This document shows positions 52,051-59,892 of a stretch of 64,000 nt of DNA, piece by piece. The translations under genes were made by a program, and so were the position numbers. Each line of letters opens with the position of its first letter. Position 1 is the first letter of the stretch. Source of the stretch: Prevotella scopos JCM 17725 (GTDB taxonomy: Bacteria; Bacteroidota; Bacteroidia; Bacteroidales; Bacteroidaceae); assembly GCF_018127785.1 (NCBI RefSeq), contig NZ_CP072389.1:1116001-1180000 (forward strand). The letters run 5' to 3'. The notes beneath the pieces are model-generated. The model was given only the letters and a program-made list of their open reading frames with translations, was not told the origin of the DNA and made no database searches.

Positions 52051-54398
52051 TTCTTTCTTTTTAATGATTTTACAATGTCATCAACAAGAAACTCCACTTG
52101 CACATATCCCTTTGCACCGCTGGTGGCAGGAACATTGAACATAGTGATGCCCGACCCCAAGGTGTGGGGCACATAGTTGAAGATGTTATCTACTCCGAGC
52201 GTAACTTTCACTTTGTTGTAGAATGTCTGCACCACTGCCAAGTTACAGAGTGCATAGGTAGGCAGCGTGCAGCGGAAATAGGCATCGTAGCTCTTATGAT
52301 GTTCTTCCACCCACACACGATCTTGCACATCAAAGTTTTTCTCGCCCATGAGCGATGCACTGAAGATGGTTTTCAAGCGGTAGTTAGGCTTGTTATATAC
52401 ATAGTCGATGCTTGCCGTGGCAGCATGTGGCGACGTGGTATTCACTTGTATGCCATCCTGCTTGCTCACGTTTACATAGCTGTAAGTTCCGTTCAGGGTA
52501 AAGTGGTCGAGGAAATGCCACTTCAGGATAGCCTCGATTCCGTACAGACGCTGACTGCTGAGATTGGTGTATTCGAAGTTGTACTGCATATCGTAAATAT
52601 GCCATACGCCCTCTATCTTGTTACGGAACTTATTAATGTAAGCATTTACATTCATGAAGAAACCATTATGGGTGTATTCTGCTCCCAAAGAGAAATAATG
52701 GTTCTTCTCTGGCTTCAGGTCTTCGCTACCCCTTATCTGGAACATTCCGAGATGATCCCAGTTGAAGAACAGTTCCTTGATGCTGGGCGCACGATAGCCC
52801 ATGGAGTAGTTGGCACGTATTGCCCAATGCTCATCAGGCGAATATTTAACTGCAATCTTTGGCATATACATAAATCCGAACGCCTTCGAGAAGTTAGTGC
52901 GCACGCCTGTCGACAGCATCCAATGCTTGTTTGCCGTCCATTCATCTTGCAGGAAGTATTCCGTCTCGTGCAGTGCCCGAGTGGTCATCTTACGGTTTAC
53001 AAATCGGTCGCTGGTGAGTTCATCCGAAGTATGTTCCACTCCAAGTATGATGCTGTGTCCGCTAAAGTAGGTACTTGTCAGTGTGAGACGTGGCTCGAAT
53101 ATTTTACTCTTGTACACCTTCTTGCGTTCATCGATACGCTCGTGCCGTTTGAAACGGTCGTAGAAATCGTTGTGTATGCTAAGGTTTACGGTAAACCAGT
53201 CTTTTACATTATATTTCGCCTTAACGCCTGCCATGAAGTCGCGACTCTGCGAGAAGGTCATGTCTTGTATCAGGTCGTATGAGTTCATGAAGAACATCGA
53301 ACCATACACCTGTACCGACAGGTTTCTGTTAGGCTCGTAATAGAACTTCTGCGCTGCCGAGATATGCTCCGTTCCCTCAATACCCATTGGTGAACGGACG
53401 GCAGTGCCGTTTAGCGTGATGTCGTGAGGGAGGAATGGGTTAGCCTCCTTTGTGTAGGTCTTGCTGTCGTTCTCCGCCTGATACAGATAAAAGGCATCGC
53501 TCTCACTATACCATACGTCGGTTTGTGAGGTGAAAGCCTTGTGCTTCACTCCTGCCGAAAGCCATGCTTGCAGGTTAGGGCGGTCGCTGTTCTTCTCAAA
53601 CATATATAGAAAATCTTTTGGAGACGGTGTCTTGTAGTTGCGCTCGTTCATCTGTGCCCAGCGCATACCTGCCTGAATATCCAATGGTTTGGTCGCTTTT
53701 TTAGAAATAAGATTGATGACCGCACCCGAAGCACGACTGCCATACAGAGTACTGCTGGCACCCTTTACAATCTCCACACGGTCGATGGCGTGCAGATTAA
53801 AGCGTTCGTAGTCGAGGTTGCCTGCCATATCGCCCGTCATTCGTTCACCGTCTTGCAGAAAGAGAACGTGGCGCGCGTCGAGTCCCTGCATCGAGATTTC
53901 GTTGCCGAAACCCACTTTCTGAATGTTGAGTCCTGGTGTCTCTTGTTGCAGGGCATGTTGTAGGTCGCTGTACCCTGCATCAACGAGTGCCTTTCCGCCC
54001 AATACCTGTGTGGTAATGGGCGAAAGTTTTACGGGGCGCTCTGTTCGTGAACCTGTTACAACGACATCGTTCAGGTGCAGCACGTCTTCGCGCATAACAA
54101 TCTTTATGTTGTTTTCCTGTGGCGGCACACTTCCTTTTACGGGGACGAAGCCCGTTGCATGGACATTATAGTATAGTTCCTTTCCCTTTTCTATACTTAA
54201 TATCACCTTGCCTTCAATGTCGGTAATGGTATTCTTAACATCCAACATCTCTTTGCTCGTGGCATATTGCACAGTAGCCCCTACCAAAGGTTGCTGCGTA
54301 TCTTTCTCAAGTATGGTTATCCTTACCCTGCGCTGTGCCTGTGCGCTTATCGCCAAAAGCAGGCAAAGGAGTAAGAATAAGAATCCTTTCTTCTGCAT
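52047..54398 (-). CDS. hmuR: HmuR-like TonB-dependent haem receptor
   Basis: A 783-residue receptor: signal peptide (MQKKGFLFLLLCLLLAISAQA), carboxypeptidase-regulatory-like domain (about 22-100), plug (about 115-225: VKLSPITTQVLGGKALVDAG, and GLDARHVLFLQDGERM), and a barrel to the end. MGYRAPSIKELFFNWDHLGM resembles the YRAP motif of haem receptors. Coupling to hmuY by overlap supports haem as substrate. The upstream terminator (54417-54456) indicates a separate promoter. The other receptors in the window (17606 and 25422) lie with DUF4374 proteins rather than HmuY. Confidence 0.9.
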   Translation of the reverse strand: MQKKGFLFLLLCLLLAISAQAQRRVRITILEKDTQQPLVGATVQYATSKEMLDVKNTITDIEGKVILSIEKGKELYYNVHATGFVPVKGSVPPQENNIKIVMREDVLHLNDVVVTGSRTERPVKLSPITTQVLGGKALVDAGYSDLQHALQQETPGLNIQKVGFGNEISMQGLDARHVLFLQDGERMTGDMAGNLDYERFNLHAIDRVEIVKGASSTLYGSRASGAVINLISKKATKPLDIQAGMRWAQMNERNYKTPSPKDFLYMFEKNSDRPNLQAWLSAGVKHKAFTSQTDVWYSESDAFYLYQAENDSKTYTKEANPFLPHDITLNGTAVRSPMGIEGTEHISAAQKFYYEPNRNLSVQVYGSMFFMNSYDLIQDMTFSQSRDFMAGVKAKYNVKDWFTVNLSIHNDFYDRFKRHERIDERKKVYKSKIFEPRLTLTSTYFSGHSIILGVEHTSDELTSDRFVNRKMTTRALHETEYFLQDEWTANKHWMLSTGVRTNFSKAFGFMYMPKIAVKYSPDEHWAIRANYSMGYRAPSIKELFFNWDHLGMFQIRGSEDLKPEKNHYFSLGAEYTHNGFFMNVNAYINKFRNKIEGVWHIYDMQYNFEYTNLSSQRLYGIEAILKWHFLDHFTLNGTYSYVNVSKQDGIQVNTTSPHAATASIDYVYNKPNYRLKTIFSASLMGEKNFDVQDRVWVEEHHKSYDAYFRCTLPTYALCNLAVVQTFYNKVKVTLGVDNIFNYVPHTLGSGITMFNVPATSGAKGYVQVEFLVDDIVKSLKRKK

Positions 54399-54416
54399 CG
54401 TTTCTTTTTATTATTG

Positions 54417-54456
54417 AAAAAGGAAGTGAAAGCACTCACAGCCCCTCACTTCCTTT
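54417..54456 (-). terminator. Terminator between the lipoprotein gene and hmuR
   Basis: Stem AAAGGAAGTGA (54418-54428) and TCACTTCCTTT (54446-54456) with, on the minus strand, a T-rich tail. It follows the lipoprotein gene 54477-55109 by 21 nt, ending the transcript of LRR, calycin-like and lipoprotein genes. Confidence 0.75.
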
Positions 54457-54476
54457 ATTGTCATATTTGTAACGTA

Positions 54477-55109
54477 TTACAATCCGTGTTCCTTCTTATA
54501 GGCTGCCAAGTCCTTCTCGTATTGGGCAAACTCGGCTTCGTAATTGTTGATACGGTTCTTGTCGATGGTCTGCAAGAAACACTCGGAACGTACGTTCATC
54601 ATGTTGTAATCAACTATGAATGTAATCTGGTTTGTTTTCACATTCAGATAGCCTTCTACACCTGCGCCACTTCCTTGCTGTACTCCGGAATCATCTTTAG
54701 GATTTCCCGTAACGCTACCGTCCTTACCCTTAAACTTTATCCAGCCATCCCCTTTATATTCGTCTTTTTCCCAAGAGTTGAGTTGCATAAACTTACATTT
54801 GCATGAGAAATACACAATCAATGGCATCTTGCCTACGGTAAAGCCATCGAGCGTCAGACGAAGACTGTCCTTCTCCCAATTGAAATTAAATTTAGTAGGA
54901 CATCCTTGGGGCAGGAGGGTCTTATCGACCGTGTTCATTGTCGCTTTTGTGGAAAGGACAATATCTCCTGACAAAATATCCTTTGCCTCTTTTAGGTATT
55001 CCTGAGCGGGGGCTTTTTGTTCCAAATTGTCATCACTGTTACAGGAAGATAAACCCAATGAGAACACTGCCAAGAGGCAAAGGATACATTTTACTGTTAT
55101 GAATCGCAT
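54477..55109 (-). CDS. Secreted lipoprotein, calycin-like or DUF4903-like
   Basis: A 210-residue lipoprotein (lipobox LSSCNSDDN after MRFITVKCILCLLAVFSLGL). The core (about 45-185) is a beta pattern with SLRLTLDGFTVGKMPLIVYF and an acidic-basic helical tail (NYEAEFAQYEKDLAAYKKEH). It resembles the small lipocalin/calycin-like lipoproteins of Bacteroidales. It is co-directional with the calycin-like gene 9 nt upstream. The ligand, if any, is unknown; a surface role in haem capture is possible from location only. Confidence 0.6.
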   Translation of the reverse strand: MRFITVKCILCLLAVFSLGLSSCNSDDNLEQKAPAQEYLKEAKDILSGDIVLSTKATMNTVDKTLLPQGCPTKFNFNWEKDSLRLTLDGFTVGKMPLIVYFSCKCKFMQLNSWEKDEYKGDGWIKFKGKDGSVTGNPKDDSGVQQGSGAGVEGYLNVKTNQITFIVDYNMMNVRSECFLQTIDKNRINNYEAEFAQYEKDLAAYKKEHGL

Positions 55110-55118
55110 GTCGCCTTG

Positions 55119-55589
55119 TTATGGTTGTAGCGTACCGTCAAAAGTAACAGAAGCAGGGAAGACAGGAACAAATTGCCAACCTGCGTATGTGTCAAGAACG
55201 AAATGGAGTTCATTATTTACAAGAGAGCCTGTAAAACTGGATAATTTAATTTTAATGGGTAATCCACCATCCAACAACATCAATTTACCGGCATAACCGC
55301 CTATGGGGGTCGTTGCTGTAACAACTCCGTTGTTGATAGAAACTTTAAGTTCTACTTTGATTGTTCCTGGCATCTTGCCAATAGGTCCCACTGTACCTCT
55401 CAAATCATACAGGTTACCACCAGTGCTTGTCAATGTAAAGCTCTGATTTGTAGCATCATTGTATGATTTCCCATTCATAGTAATGTTACTCAACGTACCA
55501 TTGTAAGTACCTGTCTGCGCATTAGAATTTACTGCAAATCCTAAAATGCTGATTACCGTCAATACGGTAGAAATAAATAAATGTTTCAT
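55119..55589 (-). CDS. Calycin-like secreted protein
   Basis: A 156-residue protein with a signal peptide (MKHLFISTVLTVISILGFAV, then NSNAQ) and a compact beta barrel-like body: GTYNGTLSNITMNGKSY, DLRGTVGPIGKMPGTIKV and FTGSLVNNELHFVLDTYAGW. This is the calycin-like domain pattern of Bacteroidales secreted proteins. It has no lipobox. It sits between the LRR lipoprotein and the other lipoprotein gene, likely in one operon. The lipocalin-type fold could bind a small molecule such as haem, which is not shown. Confidence 0.7.
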   Translation of the reverse strand: MKHLFISTVLTVISILGFAVNSNAQTGTYNGTLSNITMNGKSYNDATNQSFTLTSTGGNLYDLRGTVGPIGKMPGTIKVELKVSINNGVVTATTPIGGYAGKLMLLDGGLPIKIKLSSFTGSLVNNELHFVLDTYAGWQFVPVFPASVTFDGTLQP

Positions 55590-55604
55590 CTTTTTTATGT
55601 TTTG

Positions 55605-56999
55605 TTAATTATTAATTAGTGATGACCATTCAACTCCATCTATGTAGCCACCACCACTGGTCAAGACCTTGAGATACTTCTTGATAAAGTCTTTTGTTTC
55701 CTGTCTGTCAAACACGTCTTGCGTACACGCAAAAGAGGTTTTTTTATCGTAGGTATGAAATTCCGTCAATTCCGGATAGGTAACACGACAATTCGCAGAT
55801 AAACCACCAAGTTCCAAATTGGATATCATCTTAAATTTGGACAAATCTACCTGTTCTAAACTCTTCATATTCGCAAATGTTATCATATAAGATCGCAATC
55901 CGCTTTTTTCCGGTAAAGCTATCTTTTTCAAATCCGGGCATTCTACAAAAACAAGTGAGGAACCACCGGGACCATCCTGTTCCTGCTCAATCGCTCTCTG
56001 ACCAAACAGGGTACTATGGCTTAAATCTATTTCGCTAATACCGCTAACCTTTACCCATAGGAGACCTGTCATGTTTGTAGCATCCTCAAGATTGATGCCT
56101 TCAGAGGCATCCACGTCTGTCAATGACAAGGTCATGAGACCGCTACAGGGTCTCAGGTATGGGAGTTTCGCTTTGTTTGTCAGGTTTACAGTAAGAAGTT
56201 TGCCGTCCCAATAAGGATTGTTCACAATATATTGTACCCCTTCCAGTGTTTCAGCAGTGGCTACTCCATACCACTTATTAAATACACAGGCATTCGACCT
56301 ATCTTTGTTGCTTAACCGCTTGCTGATGTCAATATGAATACCGTCTTCATCAAAGATGCTGGAAAAATATTTTTTGAAATTAGCCCTTATATTCTCATCA
56401 GGTATCTCGCGAATGGTATTGTATTTCTGCAAGTCGCCTTTTGCTGTTTCCATCTTCACGTCTATACTTCCAGACTCAATCTCTGCCTTCTTCTCTCGAT
56501 AGAAACGCACAAGGTCTTTGATGTTGAACTTTGCTGTCTGTGGCAAGTACAATTTTGTGATTTTGTGCAACTGTGTTACGGTTTCATCACCATTCTCTTC
56601 CGTCTTTACATTCACCAGTCCTTCAAAGTCATAAATGTCGTTGCCCGTCAAATCTACACCGGTAATTTGTGCTGGCAGCTGAGCGAAGTCGAAAACAGGT
56701 CCATACCCGTTATTGGAGAGTTTTACATCTTTTAGGTTTGGAAGAATATCAAGACCGCTGAGATCCTTCAGGTTTGTACCGCTAAGGTCAAGCGATGTGG
56801 TATTGTTGGCCAAATCGTTGAGTTCCAACTTACCGTCTTTGTCGAACTGATAACCTTTCGATTTCAACACAGTCATCAATTCTGTATTTTTAAGGGAGTT
56901 TGTGCTGTAATGAACTGTATTATCATCACTGCTACATGAGGCAAGTCCCATCACAAGGAATACCAATACTGGTAATGTTAAATTCTTTACTATTTTCAT
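55605..56999 (-). CDS. Leucine-rich-repeat surface lipoprotein
   Basis: A protein of about 464 residues from the ATG at 56999 (MKIVKNLTLPVLVFLVMGL), with lipobox LASCSSDDN. The frame is open to 57188, but the signal peptide and a -7 box at 57030-57037 place the start at 56999. Leucine-rich repeats occupy about 60-150 (LDLSGTNLKDLSGLDILPNL, LTGNDIYDFEGL) and again around 300-420 (LTLSDVDASEGINLEDATNM-like). Such proteins bind other proteins at the surface. It is the first gene of the LRR-calycin-lipoprotein operon. The binding partner is unknown. Confidence 0.8.
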   Translation of the reverse strand: MKIVKNLTLPVLVFLVMGLASCSSDDNTVHYSTNSLKNTELMTVLKSKGYQFDKDGKLELNDLANNTTSLDLSGTNLKDLSGLDILPNLKDVKLSNNGYGPVFDFAQLPAQITGVDLTGNDIYDFEGLVNVKTEENGDETVTQLHKITKLYLPQTAKFNIKDLVRFYREKKAEIESGSIDVKMETAKGDLQKYNTIREIPDENIRANFKKYFSSIFDEDGIHIDISKRLSNKDRSNACVFNKWYGVATAETLEGVQYIVNNPYWDGKLLTVNLTNKAKLPYLRPCSGLMTLSLTDVDASEGINLEDATNMTGLLWVKVSGISEIDLSHSTLFGQRAIEQEQDGPGGSSLVFVECPDLKKIALPEKSGLRSYMITFANMKSLEQVDLSKFKMISNLELGGLSANCRVTYPELTEFHTYDKKTSFACTQDVFDRQETKDFIKKYLKVLTSGGGYIDGVEWSSLINN

Positions 57000-57029
57000 T
57001 TTCGATAATAAATTAATTGTTTTGAGTTG

Positions 57030-57037
57030 CAAAGGTA
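57030..57037 (-). promoter_or_regulatory. Candidate -7 box (TACCTTTG on the minus strand) for the LRR operon
   Basis: The minus strand reads TACCTTTGC 31 nt upstream of the LRR ATG at 56999. It is the strongest consensus match in the nested element. Confidence 0.5.
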
Positions 57038-57099
57038 GGAGCCTTGTTTGGATTTCACAATACCTATTTCTTATGATTTTATTTTTATTTTTGCAATCC

Positions 57100-59601
57100 T
57101 TATTTATTAGGATTTTGCTGTTTGTGAGAATTTTTATCTGTTTTACTTTTGGTAAGGCTAAAACGGTATCGCAGCGATACGAGGGCATAACTATGTATCT
57201 GCGGTCGGAAACTCTCGTGATACCCGTAACCTGAAACGGAACGGTTGAGGTCCCTTCGCCTATTCAGAATGTCGTTCCATTTGAATGAGAGCGTGGCTTG
57301 TTTCTTCCTGAGAAAACGCCACGATGCTCCCACGTTCAATAGCCACTGGTCATCATCTGTGGTTGAATAGGTTCCTCGGCGCAGATGACAATTTGCATCG
57401 CCCCATATTTCAATGTCGTGGGGAAGTTCTACTGTGCCGCTGATGCCACAGTCGTAGTCAATGGTATTTACATGGGTGTTTGTCAGTAAGTTGTTGGAAC
57501 GGTAGAGTTGCCAACTGGCGTGTAGGTCAATATTCCCCCATTTCGGCTGGTAGTTCAATCGTAGGCTAACCTCATTACCCGTTGTATGTGTCTTGCTCTT
57601 CAAAGCATTACCGTACGTTTGTTCGTGAAAGAGATAGACGTGGTTTTTAAAAGAAGTTCTCATAGTACCAGAGAGCATCAGACGCTTCACTTGTTTCTGC
57701 CATTGCAGCATCCCGTCCACAGAATAATTTCCGTTGATATTGACAGTTCTGTATGTCCGTGCGCCAGTATTTGAGTCATACGTTACTTCCTCTGCAAAAT
57801 CATTGAACGAGTTGTGGTAATTGCCCATAAAGGTAATACCATATTTTCTCTCATTTAATCTGATGGACAGTTGTTGTTGATAGGCTGGCTTCAACTGCGG
57901 ATTGCCTATCTTCACGGACAGCGGGTTGCTCTTGTCATCAAGTGTCAGCAAAGCCTGTATGGAAGGCTGTTGTGTGTTTCCGTTATAACGCAGTTCAACT
58001 TCTATTTTTCCGTTGTTCCACTTTGCGCCGAACTTGGGCTTGTATTCCGTAGCCTTGACTGTATAGTCCACTGTTTCCGAATTGTGTTGCCGGCAGATAT
58101 TCCTGCGTTGCCATTCTACATCAATGCCACTGTTTATCTTCCATTGCTTACCCTTATAATCCATTCTCAGGGTGAGTTCCTGCCCACATATAGATAGTGT
58201 GTTCTCATAACTTAGGCTATCTATGTATGGTCTATTCGGTATAGTATAGTCGTAAGTGTTGCTTGTGTTTCTATCCTCTTCGTGATGCAGTCCGTACCCT
58301 GTCTGCAATTTCAACTGTTTGCCAAAAGGATGGGTATATTGCAATGATATTCTGCTTTCGTTGCGCAGGGTGGGCAGTTGTTGGCAAAGATTGCGCAACA
58401 GTAGTGAATCTCCGCCCACAGCGTTGCGCAGGTGGTGGAATTTCGTCAGTGAAAGGCTGGTATTATTAGTTTCATTCGAGTTACCGCCAAGTGTCGCCTT
58501 CACGGTAAATGATGCCCCAGCCTTGCCAATCCGCCGTGTGAGGTCGGCAGATACATGGTAATTCTTTCCATTGCTTTTTGTGTTATTTCGCAGCGTTCCC
58601 GAGGTCAGCGTGTCCGCAGCCGTATTGCGCTCATATAGGTATGTTGTGTTGTCAGTCAGGTTGTCTGACCGTCCGAAGTTTCCATTTGCACTTATATTCA
58701 GCAAAGTCTTTTTGTCTATGTTATACTGCAGATTTATGTTTGCGGCATTACTGTGATTCTTGCTCAAGGAAAGCAGCATTGATTCCCGATATTTTGTTCC
58801 CGATGAAAGATATTGCTCATCATAGTCATGATTCTCGCTTCCATTGTGGAAGGCATTGAGTGAGAGGCTTGCATTGAGCGTAATTTTCTTACCAAATTTC
58901 TTCACGATATTGCCCGACAATATGTTTTGGAAATTGTTTCCCCCAATGTTCATATTACTAAGATTGTCAGAGCGCAAAGTCAGCGAGGTGTTTTCGCCAT
59001 CGGCATTGAATAGATTGCCCTGTACCTCATCCCTGCGTCTGTCGCGATTGCCGTGTTCAGCCGTTAGTGTTCCTGTCAGGCTGCCATTGTAGGTAGATTT
59101 GGTCTTGATGTCCAGCACATAATTGTCGGCACCATCATCTACTCCCGTCATTTTCTCCAATGCGCTGAGCATGTCATACAGTTTCAGTAGTTCCACTGCA
59201 TCGGTTGGCATATTCTCCAACGCTGCGATAATGTCGTTGCCCATAAAGGTCTCGCCATTGATGTTTACGCCGTTCAATGGCTTTCCTTTGAATGATAGTT
59301 GCCTGTTCGCCTTGTCGTATTCCATGCCCGGAATATTCCTGATTAAGTCTTCCAAGTTAGCACCTTTCCTTACTCGAAGGCAATCAGTATTGATAAACGT
59401 GGTGTCTTTTCTTATGGAAAACAATTTCCGCTGTCCAATAACTTGAACTTCATCGAGTTCTATCGTTTTATGTAATGAAGAAACATGTTTTCGAGTAGGG
59501 TATATAGTATCACCCACAACTAAATTCAAAATAGTAGCATTAGCAGTGGGAAACAGCAGAAGTAGAATGATGAAGATTAAAAGAATTCTTTTGATTATCA
59601 T
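57100..59601 (-). CDS. TonB-receptor-like outer-membrane beta-barrel protein
   Basis: An 833-residue outer-membrane protein. A signal peptide (MIIKRILLIFIILLLLFPTA) precedes a plug-type domain (about 65-190: ANLEDLIRNIPGMEYDKANR, KPLNGVNINGETFMGNDIIA) and a long barrel ending SLRYRFSLTKSKTD. It resembles the outer-membrane beta-barrel family next to TonB receptors, lacking a usual N-terminal regulatory domain. It is the first gene on the minus strand near the right end of the nested element. The substrate is unknown; location near haem genes suggests uptake or display. Confidence 0.75.
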   Translation of the reverse strand: MIIKRILLIFIILLLLFPTANATILNLVVGDTIYPTRKHVSSLHKTIELDEVQVIGQRKLFSIRKDTTFINTDCLRVRKGANLEDLIRNIPGMEYDKANRQLSFKGKPLNGVNINGETFMGNDIIAALENMPTDAVELLKLYDMLSALEKMTGVDDGADNYVLDIKTKSTYNGSLTGTLTAEHGNRDRRRDEVQGNLFNADGENTSLTLRSDNLSNMNIGGNNFQNILSGNIVKKFGKKITLNASLSLNAFHNGSENHDYDEQYLSSGTKYRESMLLSLSKNHSNAANINLQYNIDKKTLLNISANGNFGRSDNLTDNTTYLYERNTAADTLTSGTLRNNTKSNGKNYHVSADLTRRIGKAGASFTVKATLGGNSNETNNTSLSLTKFHHLRNAVGGDSLLLRNLCQQLPTLRNESRISLQYTHPFGKQLKLQTGYGLHHEEDRNTSNTYDYTIPNRPYIDSLSYENTLSICGQELTLRMDYKGKQWKINSGIDVEWQRRNICRQHNSETVDYTVKATEYKPKFGAKWNNGKIEVELRYNGNTQQPSIQALLTLDDKSNPLSVKIGNPQLKPAYQQQLSIRLNERKYGITFMGNYHNSFNDFAEEVTYDSNTGARTYRTVNINGNYSVDGMLQWQKQVKRLMLSGTMRTSFKNHVYLFHEQTYGNALKSKTHTTGNEVSLRLNYQPKWGNIDLHASWQLYRSNNLLTNTHVNTIDYDCGISGTVELPHDIEIWGDANCHLRRGTYSTTDDDQWLLNVGASWRFLRKKQATLSFKWNDILNRRRDLNRSVSGYGYHESFRPQIHSYALVSLRYRFSLTKSKTDKNSHKQQNPNK

Positions 59602-59605
59602 TTTG

Positions 59606-59613
59606 CAAAATTA
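59606..59613 (-). promoter_or_regulatory. Candidate -7 box (TAATTTTG on the minus strand) for the barrel gene
   Basis: TAATTTTG on the minus strand lies 4 nt upstream of the annotated start of the 833-residue barrel gene, so either the leader is very short or translation starts slightly downstream. Confidence 0.35.
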
Positions 59614-59709
59614 CCATTGTTCATAGATATATGCAATACCTTAAAATGGCGATTTTATAGAATTAGAAATGTCTAAGGTTGATTTTCATTGAAAAAACAA
59701 CGTAAATAC

Positions 59710-59740
59710 TTTGCTTATATGAATTATATCGCTATCTTTG
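59710..59740 (+). promoter_or_regulatory. Outward-facing promoter at the right end of the nested element
   Basis: TTTG (59710-59713), 19 nt, then TATCTTTG (59733-59740) form a complete Bacteroidetes -33/-7 pair on the plus strand. It points out of the nested element across the right attachment core (59882) into the 3' part of the split gene. No guest gene lies downstream before the core. It may give a transcript of the 3' half or, in a circular form, read toward the recombinases. Confidence 0.55.
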
Positions 59741-59881
59741 CAACATCAAACAGAGAGTTCTTTGAGACTTTGCAGAATAAAGAAAGGGAAAGAAACTCGC
59801 TCGTTTCTTAGTCGTTCACCTTATCAGATTATATATTCTGCTTTTTATTAGTAATCAGTCGATTACATTCACCCCCATTAC

Positions 59882-59892
59882 TTTTATGCGGA
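59882..59892 (+). repeat. attR core of the nested element
   Basis: TTTTATGCGGA, identical to 42040-42050. After it the sequence GATTTGCGATTTTCG continues the methylase/helicase frame. It marks the right boundary of the integrated guest. Confidence 0.85.

Larger units (their letters stand above)
42040..59892. mobile_element. Nested integrative element of about 17.8 kb inside the methylase/helicase gene
   Basis: The element is bounded by direct repeats TTTTATGCGGA. Removing one repeat plus the interior (17,842 bp) restores GCG GCG TTT TAT GCG GAG ATT TGC, giving [20 protein letters not shown], as expected for the unbroken family. It carries two tyrosine recombinases at the left end, DUF1896, two HTH proteins, DUF3408, an oriT-like block and mobA, then a minus-strand haem-acquisition region. 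No relaxase, coupling protein or pore genes are present, so it is at best mobilisable rather than self-transmissible. Confidence 0.9.

Noticed and set aside
52098..53282. A 394-codon open frame on the plus strand
   Set aside because: It is the reverse-strand shadow of the hmuR-like receptor gene, which has a signal peptide, plug and barrel; the plus frame has no recognisable features.
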